Of a DNA stretch of 40,706 bases, positions 16,208 to 24,783 are shown piece by piece. Both the position numbers and the translations under genes were made by a program. The stretch comes from Planctomycetota bacterium (lineage in GTDB: Bacteria; Planctomycetota; Phycisphaerae; WQYP01). The DNA lies in the NCBI GenBank assembly GCA_021798635.1, contig JAJZGH010000006.1:1-40706 (forward strand), in the 5' to 3' direction. The notes under the pieces were generated by a model that was given only the letters and a program-made list of their open reading frames with translations, searched no databases and was not told the DNA's origin. Position 1 is the first letter of the stretch, and every line of letters starts with the position of its first letter.

Positions 16208-17476
16208 TCACCGGGGAAGAACCGCCTCTGGATCAAGGCCGAGCAGTTTTAATCGAAGCAATGTTAACGCCATCTGACTGCTGCGCAGGCGAATGCTTTG
16301 GCGGTCGCCGGGGAATCGGCAGCTTCGTACATATACATCATCACCACCGTTCGGCCCGGCAATGGCGATATAAACCAGCCCCACGGGATTTTTCAGGTCA
16401 TTGTTGGCCGGCCCCGCATTGCCCGTAACCGCAATGGCCCAATGTGCTTCCGCCCGGCGCCGGGCCTGTTGTGCCATGGCGGCGGCCACTTCGCGGCTGA
16501 CGGCTCCGTATGTTTTAATGAGTTCCGGATCAACGCCAAGTTCCGCCGCTTTGCTTTCGTCGCTGTACGTGACCCAGCCGCGCTTAAAACATGCGGAACT
16601 TCCAGGAACATTCGTCAACATCATCGCGACCCATCCGCCGGTGCAGCTTTCCGCAGTGGTGACAGTTCTGCCCTGTTGCAGCAGGTTCTGCACCACAACC
16701 TCTTCGAGGGTGACCTGATCGGTGGAGAAAATCAGCTCGCCGAGTCTATGGCGTACAATTTCGGCTTTTTCAGTGATCATTGTGTGGACTTCCGCGGGTT
16801 GCCCCATGGCGTAGATGCGAACGGAAACAATGCCGTCGTGAACGGTTGTGCCGACGGATGGATTAGTTCCGCGCTTCATGAGGTCGGCAAGGCGCGAACC
16901 GATCCAGGATTCGCCGGCACCGCAGATATTAAGTGCCATGATCCGCCGTACCACACCGCCTCCTGCCGCTTGCAGCAACGGCTTAAAGGATAGTTCAAAC
17001 ATGGCCTTCATTTCCCTGGGCACGCCGGGCATGACAAATATCTGCGTTTTACCCAGTCGGGCCATAATTCCCGGAGCTGTACCACAGGAATTGCTGATGC
17101 AGGACGCGGAAAGCGGTCGCATCGCCTGCAGGCGATTGTTTTCTGTCATGGTCCGATTGATCCGCTTAAAAAACGTCTCCAGATCAGCCATGGCAGCCTG
17201 ATCCTGTACCAGAGGCTCACCCAGTGCTTCCGCCACACTGGAACGCGTGAGGTCATCTTCCGTAGGGCCTAATCCACCGGAAATCAGCAGAATATCGCAT
17301 AGAGCGGCACTATGGTGAATTGCGGCAACAATAGCGGCCCGTTGATCGCCCACAGTCAGTTGCAGTGGACAACTGATTCCAAGGTCCGCCAGTTGCCTTC
17401 CCAGCCAGGCGGCATTGCTGTTAATGGTTAGTCCGGAGGTAAGTTCGTCACCAATCGAAATAATAATCGCATTCAT
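16208..17476 (-). CDS. cinA: CinA, competence/damage-inducible protein with nicotinamide-nucleotide amidase domain
   Basis: 422 residues. An N-terminal MoCF-like domain (ISIGDELTSG at the start, then LISGGLGPTEDDLT) has ADP-ribose pyrophosphatase activity in the family. The C-terminal PncC domain (TTAESCTGGWVA near residue 280, VTYSDESKA, AVTGNAGP) deamidates nicotinamide mononucleotide, feeding NAD salvage. Asn in AVTGNAGP replaces the more usual Ile or another residue. The length is normal for two-domain CinA. The Shine-Dalgarno is weak (AAAGGC). Its 3' end is 8 bases from that of the radical SAM gene. Confidence 0.95.
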   Translation of the reverse strand: MNAIIISIGDELTSGLTINSNAAWLGRQLADLGISCPLQLTVGDQRAAIVAAIHHSAALCDILLISGGLGPTEDDLTRSSVAEALGEPLVQDQAAMADLETFFKRINRTMTENNRLQAMRPLSASCISNSCGTAPGIMARLGKTQIFVMPGVPREMKAMFELSFKPLLQAAGGGVVRRIMALNICGAGESWIGSRLADLMKRGTNPSVGTTVHDGIVSVRIYAMGQPAEVHTMITEKAEIVRHRLGELIFSTDQVTLEEVVVQNLLQQGRTVTTAESCTGGWVAMMLTNVPGSSACFKRGWVTYSDESKAAELGVDPELIKTYGAVSREVAAAMAQQARRRAEAHWAIAVTGNAGPANNDLKNPVGLVYIAIAGPNGGDDVYVRSCRFPGDRQSIRLRSSQMALTLLRLKLLGLDPEAVLPR

Positions 17477-17581
17477 GATTTCTGTGCCTTTGCTGTCAGT
17501 GGGTGAATTGTCGCCAATTATAAGCTCTTGGCAAACCGGATTTTAATTTGCGGCCCGCAATGGGGTACAATGGTAATGGTG

Positions 17582-17681
17582 CGTAGGGCTACCAACCCCA
17601 TTGGTTTGCGGACAAACTTTTTTGCTTCGCGTTGCCGGGCTACTGGTGGTACCATAATTTATTGTTTAGCGCTGCCCTACG
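17582..17681. repeat. 100-base inverted-repeat unit
   Basis: CGTAGGGC (17582-17589) is repeated inverted as GCCCTACG (17674-17681), with a second weaker pair inside (GCTACCA against TGGTGGT). The unit fills most of the divergent gap between cinA and the desaturase gene and ends 18 bases before the TTG start, so it may be transcribed in the desaturase leader. Confidence 0.45.
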
Positions 17682-17699
17682 TTAAATGAGGAATTTTTT

Positions 17700-18698
17700 T
17701 TGCAAAACGAATCCAATGCGTATGAGCACCATTTTGATATTCTCCATAACATGCAGGATCTTGTGCAGGAGAATCTCATTTATCTCTCCCCGGTAGATAA
17801 AGCGTGGCAACCCACCGATTATTTACCGGATTTCACAGCCGACAACTGGGCCCAGCAGGCGCAGGATTTCCGTGTTCCCGCGCAATGCTTATCCGATGAA
17901 GCGCTGGTGGTGCTGGTAGGGGACATGGTCACCGAAGAGGCTCTGCCAAGTTATTCTGTTTCTCTGAATCTTATTGCGCGGGATTATGAGGGGACCACGC
18001 CCAAGCCCTGGGCCAAATGGATGCGCGCCTGGAGTGCGGAGGAAAACCGCCATGGCGATCTGCTCAATGCTTATTTGCGTCTCACCGGACGGATAGATAT
18101 GCGCAGCGTTGAACTGACCATTCATCATCTGATCGCCAATGGCTTTAATCCAAGGGCCTATCCCGATCCTTATAACGGGCTGATTTACACGTCATTTCAG
18201 GAGCGTGCCACGCGCATTTCCCATAGCAATGTGGCCAAACTGGCGACCGCACAAGGCGATGCGAATCTTGCAAAAATCTGCCTGCGTATTTCCGGCGATG
18301 AGGCACGCCATGAAGCGTTTTATACGCTTATGGCCGGAAAAGTCATGGAGGTTGATCCGGAAGGCGGTATCCTGGCGTTCCGTGAAATGATGCGCGGGCT
18401 GATCGCCATGCCGGGCCGATTAATGTACGACGGGAAAGATGCGGATCTCTTTGATCATTTTGCGGTTGTCGCCCAGCGCCTGGGGGTTTATACCGTCCAT
18501 GATTACGCCGCCATTATCCAGCATCTTGTCAAAACATGGGACATCGCTTCGCGCTCGGTTTCCGGTGCCGCAGCCAAAGCGCAGGAATATCTCTGTAAGC
18601 AGGCGGATCGCTACATCAGTCATGCTGATCGCATTGCTGAATTCCAGCGCGGCCTGCCGCCGGTAGCCTTCAGTTGGATCCACGGACGATCAGTTTAA
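17700..18698 (+). CDS. Soluble acyl-ACP desaturase (diiron)
   Basis: 332 residues. Introduces a double bond into fatty acids carried on ACP, using ferredoxin and oxygen. All six diiron ligands of the plant-type stearoyl-ACP desaturase are present: E80 (TEEALPSY), E115 and H118 (EENRHGD), E168 (QERATRISHSN), E201 and H204 (DEARHE). The start is TTG, 8 bases after GAGGA; no ATG occurs before residue 18. The soluble type is common in plants and actinomycetes and less usual in Gram-negative bacteria. prmC begins directly after the stop codon. No ferredoxin gene is adjacent. Confidence 0.93.
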   Translation: MQNESNAYEHHFDILHNMQDLVQENLIYLSPVDKAWQPTDYLPDFTADNWAQQAQDFRVPAQCLSDEALVVLVGDMVTEEALPSYSVSLNLIARDYEGTTPKPWAKWMRAWSAEENRHGDLLNAYLRLTGRIDMRSVELTIHHLIANGFNPRAYPDPYNGLIYTSFQERATRISHSNVAKLATAQGDANLAKICLRISGDEARHEAFYTLMAGKVMEVDPEGGILAFREMMRGLIAMPGRLMYDGKDADLFDHFAVVAQRLGVYTVHDYAAIIQHLVKTWDIASRSVSGAAAKAQEYLCKQADRYISHADRIAEFQRGLPPVAFSWIHGRSV

Positions 18699-19604
18699 AT
18701 GGATGCAAGCCGGAAATCTGTTTCATGGACCATCGGTGAACTGCTGCAGTGGACAACCGCGTTTTTCACCCGAAACGGCATTGATGAAGCTCGTCTTTCC
18801 GCCGAATTGCTGCTGGCCCACGCCCTGGGTTGCACGCGCATGGCGCTTTACACCCGCTTTGAACAAACCCCGCCGCCGGATCAGGTGGCGGCCTTCCGCG
18901 AGATGGTAAAAAAACGCAAAGATCACACCCCGGTACCCTATCTGATTGGCAAGGCCTGGTTCTATTCTCTGGAATTTGCGGTAACGCCGGAGGTGCTGAT
19001 TCCGCGGCCCGATACCGAAACCCTTGTGGAGCAGGTGATTCGTCTGGCCCGAATGACCCCCGCATGGGAGGCACCGGAAATATTGGATTTGTGCACCGGC
19101 AGCGGATGTATCGCCATTGCTCTGGCTAAAAATCTGCCTGCGGCCCGACTCACGGCATCAGATATCAGCCCTGCGGCTTTACGGATTGCGGAAAACAATG
19201 CCGCTGCCCATGAACTTAGCGCCCGAATCCGCTTTATTTCAGGGGATTTATTTCAACCCATTGCCGCGATGTCTCCACCGGTAATGTTTCATGCCATTGT
19301 CTGTAATCCACCCTACATTGTCGCGGATAAAATTGCCGGGCTTATGCCGGAGGTTTCCCGCCATGAACCGCAGTTGGCATTAAATGGTGGGGCGGATGGA
19401 CTGGCGTTTTATCATCGCCTGGCAACGCACGCGGGAGAATATTTACTTCCCGATGGTGCATTGATGGTTGAAACGGCGTTTGACCAAACCGCAGATGTTC
19501 AGAAAATTTTCCTGGCGCAAGGCGTCTTTCATGACAGCCGGATCATCCGCGACACGGCCGGCCATTCGCGATGCGTACTGGTGCGAAAAGCCGGTGCCGG
19601 GTAA
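18699..19604 (+). CDS. prmC: PrmC, release-factor glutamine methyltransferase
   Basis: 301 residues. Methylates the glutamine of the GGQ motif in peptide-chain release factors RF1/RF2, using SAM. An N-terminal helical domain (1-75) leads to the RPDTETLVE segment, then the SAM-binding DLCTGSGCIAIALA (about 126-139) and the catalytic NPPY at 203-206, which holds the glutamine side chain. The ATG immediately follows the stop of the desaturase gene, so the two are probably one transcript with coupled translation. prfA, the usual neighbour, is absent. Confidence 0.94.
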   Translation: MDASRKSVSWTIGELLQWTTAFFTRNGIDEARLSAELLLAHALGCTRMALYTRFEQTPPPDQVAAFREMVKKRKDHTPVPYLIGKAWFYSLEFAVTPEVLIPRPDTETLVEQVIRLARMTPAWEAPEILDLCTGSGCIAIALAKNLPAARLTASDISPAALRIAENNAAAHELSARIRFISGDLFQPIAAMSPPVMFHAIVCNPPYIVADKIAGLMPEVSRHEPQLALNGGADGLAFYHRLATHAGEYLLPDGALMVETAFDQTADVQKIFLAQGVFHDSRIIRDTAGHSRCVLVRKAGAG

Positions 19605-19646
19605 TATTCGCGCTTACCGATTGAGCTTGTAGCTTGGATAAAGTAT

Positions 19647-21005
19647 ATGGCCGTTGATTATTGTCGTTTTCCCGCAGATTTCACGTGGGGTGTTGCTACC
19701 GCAGCGTATCAGATTGAAGGTGCTGTCGCAGAGGATGGCCGCGGCCCGTCTGTATGGGATACCTTTTGTCTGCGGCCAGGCGCGGTTTTCTCCGGGCAAT
19801 CCGGTGCGCAAGCTTGTGATCATTATCATTTGTATCGGCAGGATGTCGCCTTGATGAAAGCCATGGGCGTTAAAGCGTATCGCTTTTCCGCGTCATGGCC
19901 GAGAATATTTCCCGAAGGAACCGGGGCGGTTAGTGAAAAGGGCCTCGATTTTTACAAACGGCTGCTGGATGAACTTCGCGCTGCCGGGATTCAGCCCTGG
20001 ATGACGCTGATGCATTGGGACCTGCCGCAGGCCCTGGAAAATCGGTATGGGGGTTGGGAGTCCCGGCAATGCGCAATTGATTTTGCCACGTACGCCGGAT
20101 ATATGGCTCGGCATCTCGGCGACCGCCTGGAAGGAATCTTCACCATCAATGAATTTGTCTGCTTTCTGGATAAAGCCTACGGCTTTTCCGATGAGCCATT
20201 TGCCCCCGGCAAGCAAACATCCATCAAGGTGTTGAATCAGGCGCGACACCATGCGGTGCTGGGCCATGGAATGGCTGTGCAGGCCATCAACGCGGCCGGC
20301 AAATGCCGGGTTGGATTGGCGGAAAACATCCCTAATTGCGCGCCGATTCTTGAAACTCCCGAACATATCCACGCTACGCGCAACGCACTGCGTGAACGCA
20401 CAGGAATGTTTCTCATGCCGATTTTAGAAGGTGCCTATCATCCGGCCTATCTGGAATCGCAGGGGGCCGACGCACCTGTATTTACAGATGAAGATATGAC
20501 AATAATTTCATCGCCTATAGATTTTGTCGGGCTGAATCTTTATGCCCCCACGTATATCCGGCATGATCCGTCCAAACCCTGCCAATGGAGCGAGGTTCAG
20601 TGCGACCCGCATTATCCCCGTATGCACATGCCATGGTTGACCATCGGCCCGTCGATTACCTATTGGGGGCCGCGGCTGGTTGCCGAGTTGTGGAACGTCA
20701 AGGCGATTTATATCACCGAAAACGGCTGTGCGTATCCAGATGCGCCCGATGCGGACAATAAAATATGGGACACCGCACGGGTGATGTATTTGCAGCAGCA
20801 TCTGATTGGTGCGCACCGCGCGGTCAGTGAAGGGTATGGCCTCAAGGGCTATTTTCACTGGAGCCTGATGGATAATTTTGAATGGGCCTGTGGCTATTCC
20901 AAACGCTTCGGCCTGCATTACGTTAATTACCAGACCATGGAACGCATTCCAAAATTAAGCGCCGAATTTTATGCCAACGTCATCCGCCGAAACGCTCTGG
21001 GATAA
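19647..21005 (+). CDS. Beta-glucosidase, glycoside hydrolase family 1
   Basis: 452 residues, no signal peptide, so probably cytoplasmic. FTWGVATAAYQIEG at the start is the GH1 N-terminal signature. The acid/base glutamate is E169 in TINEF and the nucleophile is E358 in YITENG. The C-terminal GYFHWSLMDNFEWACGYSKRFGL is typical. The family motif around the acid/base is usually TxNEP; here the proline is Phe. The enzyme hydrolyses terminal beta-glucosides such as cellobiose. The Shine-Dalgarno is weak (GGATAAAG). The gene stands 42 bases after prmC and is followed by a repeat element. Confidence 0.95.
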   Translation: MAVDYCRFPADFTWGVATAAYQIEGAVAEDGRGPSVWDTFCLRPGAVFSGQSGAQACDHYHLYRQDVALMKAMGVKAYRFSASWPRIFPEGTGAVSEKGLDFYKRLLDELRAAGIQPWMTLMHWDLPQALENRYGGWESRQCAIDFATYAGYMARHLGDRLEGIFTINEFVCFLDKAYGFSDEPFAPGKQTSIKVLNQARHHAVLGHGMAVQAINAAGKCRVGLAENIPNCAPILETPEHIHATRNALRERTGMFLMPILEGAYHPAYLESQGADAPVFTDEDMTIISSPIDFVGLNLYAPTYIRHDPSKPCQWSEVQCDPHYPRMHMPWLTIGPSITYWGPRLVAELWNVKAIYITENGCAYPDAPDADNKIWDTARVMYLQQHLIGAHRAVSEGYGLKGYFHWSLMDNFEWACGYSKRFGLHYVNYQTMERIPKLSAEFYANVIRRNALG

Positions 21006-21020
21006 CGGCCGCGTTGCGGG

Positions 21021-21152
21021 TTAGGACGCAGGAGTTAGGAGCTAGGAGTTAGAATTTGGTGTCGCCAAGTGCGCTTGGCGAGCGAAATAGTAGCGCCAGC
21101 GCTTCCAAAGCCTTCTAGCTTCTAACTCCTAATTCCTAAATTCTAATGTCCT
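21021..21152. repeat. Composite palindromic element with heptamer ends
   Basis: The left end carries AGGAGTTAGGAGCTAGGAGT (within 21026-21055, nearly identical to 14574-14603). The right end (21114-21148) is made of the same heptamers in the opposite orientation (CTAACTCCTAATTCCTAAAT). The centre holds a perfect hairpin CGCCAAG-TGCG-CTTGGCG (21063-21080). The whole forms an imperfect palindrome of about 130 bases between the GH1 and hrpB genes. Confidence 0.6.
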
Positions 21153-21194
21153 CGCCCCTCGATGAGTTTATCTTCGTGCGGTAAGATTCAGCCC

Positions 21195-23723
21195 ATGGAT
21201 GTATTACCCATAGATGCCTTTCTGCCGCAAATTATCGCGCTGTTGCCGCGACAGGGCGCGCTGGTGCTTACTGCAGAGCCGGGCGCGGGTAAAACCACGC
21301 GCGTTCCTCCGGCCTTGCTGGAGCCTGGCATTCTCCCGGCTCATGCCCCGCGCATTGTGGTACTCCAGCCGCGGCGCATTGCGGCCAAGGCTGTCGCAGC
21401 GCGTATTGCCCAGGAGCGCGGTTGGACGCTGGGTCATCAGGTCGGCTATCAGGTGCGGATGGAAAAACTGCTGCGTGCGGATACCGCGTTGCGGATCATG
21501 ACGGAGGGAATTCTGGCGCGGCAACTTTTAGATGATCCATCCCTGGAAAATGTCGGTGCCGTGATTTTAGATGAATTTCACGAACGCAGTATTCACAGTG
21601 ATCTGACATTGGCCATGCTCCGGCAGGTGCAGCGGACCATTCGTCCGGACCTGCTGATTTTGGTCATGTCCGCCACGCTTGATGCGCAGAAAGTCGCTGA
21701 TTACCTGGATCACGCGCCCGTGCTTAGTGTGCCGGGCCGGCTCTATCCTGTGCGAACGATCTACCAGCCCGGCAGTGATGGTCGATTGGAAGATCGTGTG
21801 ATGTCTGCGGTGCGTACGGCGCTGGAACTGGAAAATACCGGACATATTCTGGTATTTCTGCCGGGGGCCATGGAAATCACCCGCTGTGCCGCCGCAGCCA
21901 AAGCGTCATGGGCGAACCATGCGATAGGCACCTTGTATGGTTCCATGCCGCTGGATGCTCAAATCAACGTACTGAAAGCAGGCACCCAGCGCAAGATTAT
22001 ATTTTCCACCAATATCGCCGAAACCTCATTAACCATTGATGGCGTTCGCGTGGTCATTGATTCCGGCCTGGTGCGGCAGGCCAGTCTCGATGCCCAGCGC
22101 GGCGTGGATCGACTGGACTTAGTTCAGATCAGCAAAGCCTCCGCTGATCAACGCCTGGGCCGCGCTGGACGAACCGCACCCGGGTTGTGCATCAGACTAT
22201 GGCCGGAATTGCAAACCAAGCACCTCCGCGATTTTGAAATTCCTGAAATAAAGCGTGTCGATTTGGCGCAAAGTATCTTGACGCTCTACGCCTGGGATCG
22301 CCACGGCCCGCAGGGCTTCGATTTTTTTGACGCTCCACCGGAGCAGCGCATCGAATCCGCAGTGGAATTGCTGCGTGAATTAGGTGCCCTGGAGCTGATC
22401 TTAGATGGTTTGCGCCTCACTGCACTTGGGAAAAAATTGCTGGAATTGCCCCTGCATCCGCGTCTGGGGCGGTTGATGCTTTCGGCCATGCAATGCGGCA
22501 AAGGGGCTTTAGGCTCCGTGCTGGCGGCCTTAATTTCCGAGCGGGATATTGTATCGTCACGCCGGGATCAGCGTGGGGCAGGTGCGGGCGACTCTGATGT
22601 TTTAATCAGGGTCATAGCCTTGGCGGAGGCTGGTGCTTATAGCGGCTCCACGACGATTGACGCGGCAGGAGCCTCCCGGGTGCGGGCGGTGGCGGATTCG
22701 TTGGGCCGGCTGATTGGTTCAAAAATAGATTTCACCCGCGTTGCGGCGCACGCGGACTGGGCAACAATCGGTGAATTACTGTTGCAGGCGTATCCCGAAC
22801 GGGTATGCCGCCGGAGGGAAACCGATGCGATGCGGGCCGTGATGGTCGGTGGAGGGGGTGTGCGCATGGGGCCGGGTTCCGTGGTACTGGGCGCACCATT
22901 ATTTGTCGCAGTGGATATTGCGGCATCAAACAGTTCCGGCGAGGCGCTGGTGCATATTGCATCGGCGATTACGCGTGAGCAATTGGCACGCCTCTGTCCC
23001 CACGCCATTCGGGAGGAAAAAAACATAGAAATTGTGGACGGCCGGGTATTGGCTTACCGCAAAGTATTGTACCGTGATCTGGTGTTGGAGCAGTTCGCGG
23101 ATTCGCAGCCTGATCCGGAAGAATTTCAGAAAGCGGCGGCAGCCTATATCGCCCAGCATCTGCCGGATTTTATGCAACGCCATGCGGCACTGCGCCGTTT
23201 ATCGGGGCGACTGGCCATGCTGCGAAAAGCTATGCCGGAAAAGCTTATCCCTGCACTAAGCCCCGGGGACCTGCTGCCATTACTGGAATCCGGCTCGCTG
23301 AATGCGGGGGAATTGCGGAAATTGATCGCTGGAGAGGGGCTGGCTGCGGCCATTGAATCAAATTTGGACTACGCCGTAACGCGCCTGCTGGCGGAGGCAG
23401 CCCCTTCAGACCTTGCCTTGCCCAATGGTCGCTCTGCGGAGCTTGACTATCGTGACGATGGCACGCCCGTGCTGTCGGTACGCCTGCAGGATTTATTTGG
23501 CTTTCAAGATACGCCCCGAATCGCCGGCGGCCGGGTGCCGGTGCTGCTGGAAATTCTGGGCCCTAACCATCGGCCCGTGCAGATTACCCATGATTTAGCC
23601 GGTTTCTGGGCCGGCAGTTACGCGCTGGTGCGAAAAGATTTGCGGGCGCGGTATCCTAAACATGCGTGGCCGGAAAATCCGGCGCAGGCTCAACCGATTC
23701 TGCGGCGCGATCGCAGAAAATGA
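21195..23723 (+). CDS. hrpB: ATP-dependent helicase HrpB
   Basis: 842 residues, DEAH/RHA-type RNA helicase superfamily 2. Walker A AEPGAGKTTR with K33, motif II DEFH at 126-129 (a DEAH variant), SAT in VMSATLDA, STNIAETSLTI, and motif VI QRLGRAGRTAPG. The C-terminal HrpB_C region ends near residue 830. The cellular role of HrpB is poorly known. The start at 21195 was preferred to 21162 because homologues begin close to PIDAFLPQII, although neither site has a good Shine-Dalgarno. The upstream repeat element ends about 40 bases before the start. Confidence 0.94.
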   Translation: MDVLPIDAFLPQIIALLPRQGALVLTAEPGAGKTTRVPPALLEPGILPAHAPRIVVLQPRRIAAKAVAARIAQERGWTLGHQVGYQVRMEKLLRADTALRIMTEGILARQLLDDPSLENVGAVILDEFHERSIHSDLTLAMLRQVQRTIRPDLLILVMSATLDAQKVADYLDHAPVLSVPGRLYPVRTIYQPGSDGRLEDRVMSAVRTALELENTGHILVFLPGAMEITRCAAAAKASWANHAIGTLYGSMPLDAQINVLKAGTQRKIIFSTNIAETSLTIDGVRVVIDSGLVRQASLDAQRGVDRLDLVQISKASADQRLGRAGRTAPGLCIRLWPELQTKHLRDFEIPEIKRVDLAQSILTLYAWDRHGPQGFDFFDAPPEQRIESAVELLRELGALELILDGLRLTALGKKLLELPLHPRLGRLMLSAMQCGKGALGSVLAALISERDIVSSRRDQRGAGAGDSDVLIRVIALAEAGAYSGSTTIDAAGASRVRAVADSLGRLIGSKIDFTRVAAHADWATIGELLLQAYPERVCRRRETDAMRAVMVGGGGVRMGPGSVVLGAPLFVAVDIAASNSSGEALVHIASAITREQLARLCPHAIREEKNIEIVDGRVLAYRKVLYRDLVLEQFADSQPDPEEFQKAAAAYIAQHLPDFMQRHAALRRLSGRLAMLRKAMPEKLIPALSPGDLLPLLESGSLNAGELRKLIAGEGLAAAIESNLDYAVTRLLAEAAPSDLALPNGRSAELDYRDDGTPVLSVRLQDLFGFQDTPRIAGGRVPVLLEILGPNHRPVQITHDLAGFWAGSYALVRKDLRARYPKHAWPENPAQAQPILRRDRRK

Positions 23724-23799
23724 AGCGGCACTCCGCCTGCCAGCAATACAACGCGTTTCCGAAGCATAGAATAGTTAGTTCGTTTTTGGAGCAACGGTC

Positions 23800-24783
23800 A
23801 TGAAAGCATGGTTACTGGAAAAACTCGGCGGTTTGGAGAATCTGCATTTGGGCGATGCAGCCGAGCCGGTATGCGGTGCGCATGACGTGGTGCTGGAAGT
23901 GCAGTATGCGGCATTAAATCCTGCGGATCGTTATTTGGCCGAGGGGCAATACCCGGCGCGGCCCGCGCTTCCGCACATTCTGGGCCGCGACGCCGTGGGC
24001 CGCATCAGCCAAACCGGTTCGACTGTTACCGACTGGAAGCCCGGAGATCATGCACTGATTATTCGTGGGCCGGTAGGTGTGGAACAGGCCGGGACTTTTG
24101 CCCAGAGGGTGACGGTTCCAGCGGACAGTCTGGCGGCCCTGCCCGACGGCTGGACACCGCAGCAGTGTGCCGGAGCGTCGTTGGTGTATCTGACAGCCTG
24201 GCAGGCGCTGACGCAATGGGGAGACTTGCCGCCGTCCGTCGTATTGATAACCGGTGCCAGCGGCGGCGTTGGCGTCGGCAGCGTGCAACTGGCCTGCGCT
24301 CTGGGCCATACGGTTGTCGCATTTTCCCGCAGTGAGGAAAAGCGGGCGCGGCTTTCTGACCTCGGTGCGAAAATCACACTGGATCCCGCAGACACCCAAT
24401 GGCGAAAAAAACTTCTGAAACTGTTGGGGGATAAACGCGTGGAACTGGTGGTGGAAAATATTGGGGGAGCAGCCTTTTCCGAACTCCTGGACGTGATGGG
24501 CATGTGGGGAAAACTAAGCGTGGTAGGGCGGTTGGCCGGGCCGGTCCCGCAATTTAACACCGCCAGTCTTTTCTTTCGGCGTTTGCGGATCGGCGGCGTT
24601 GCGGCGGGGAGTTTCACCGCCTCGGAAGCTCAAGCGGCCTGGCGGGAAGCACTGAAGCTTCTGAAGGTTCATGACTGCCGCCCGCTGGTGGATTCGGTTT
24701 TTGAATTTGACCAGTTGCCCGAGGCATTTGAGTGTCTGGCCAAAGGGCCTATGGGGAAAGTTCTGCTGAATGTTGCGGGGTAG
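23800..24783 (+). CDS. Quinone oxidoreductase-like MDR dehydrogenase
   Basis: 327 residues, medium-chain dehydrogenase/reductase. The GroES-like domain (YAALNPADRYLAEG, HILGRDAVG) precedes a Rossmann fold with LITGASGGVGVGSVQLA for NADP(H). The zinc-ligand cysteines of alcohol dehydrogenases are missing, so it belongs to the zinc-free quinone or enoyl reductase branch. Substrate unknown. GGAG lies 8-9 bases before the ATG. Its last 35 bases overlap the 3' end of the minus-strand glycosyltransferase gene. Confidence 0.92.
   Translation: MKAWLLEKLGGLENLHLGDAAEPVCGAHDVVLEVQYAALNPADRYLAEGQYPARPALPHILGRDAVGRISQTGSTVTDWKPGDHALIIRGPVGVEQAGTFAQRVTVPADSLAALPDGWTPQQCAGASLVYLTAWQALTQWGDLPPSVVLITGASGGVGVGSVQLACALGHTVVAFSRSEEKRARLSDLGAKITLDPADTQWRKKLLKLLGDKRVELVVENIGGAAFSELLDVMGMWGKLSVVGRLAGPVPQFNTASLFFRRLRIGGVAAGSFTASEAQAAWREALKLLKVHDCRPLVDSVFEFDQLPEAFECLAKGPMGKVLLNVAG

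Noticed and set aside
14574..21148. Heptamer arrays considered as a CRISPR array
   Set aside because: The units are 7 bases long and directly adjacent without unique spacers, and no cas gene is present.
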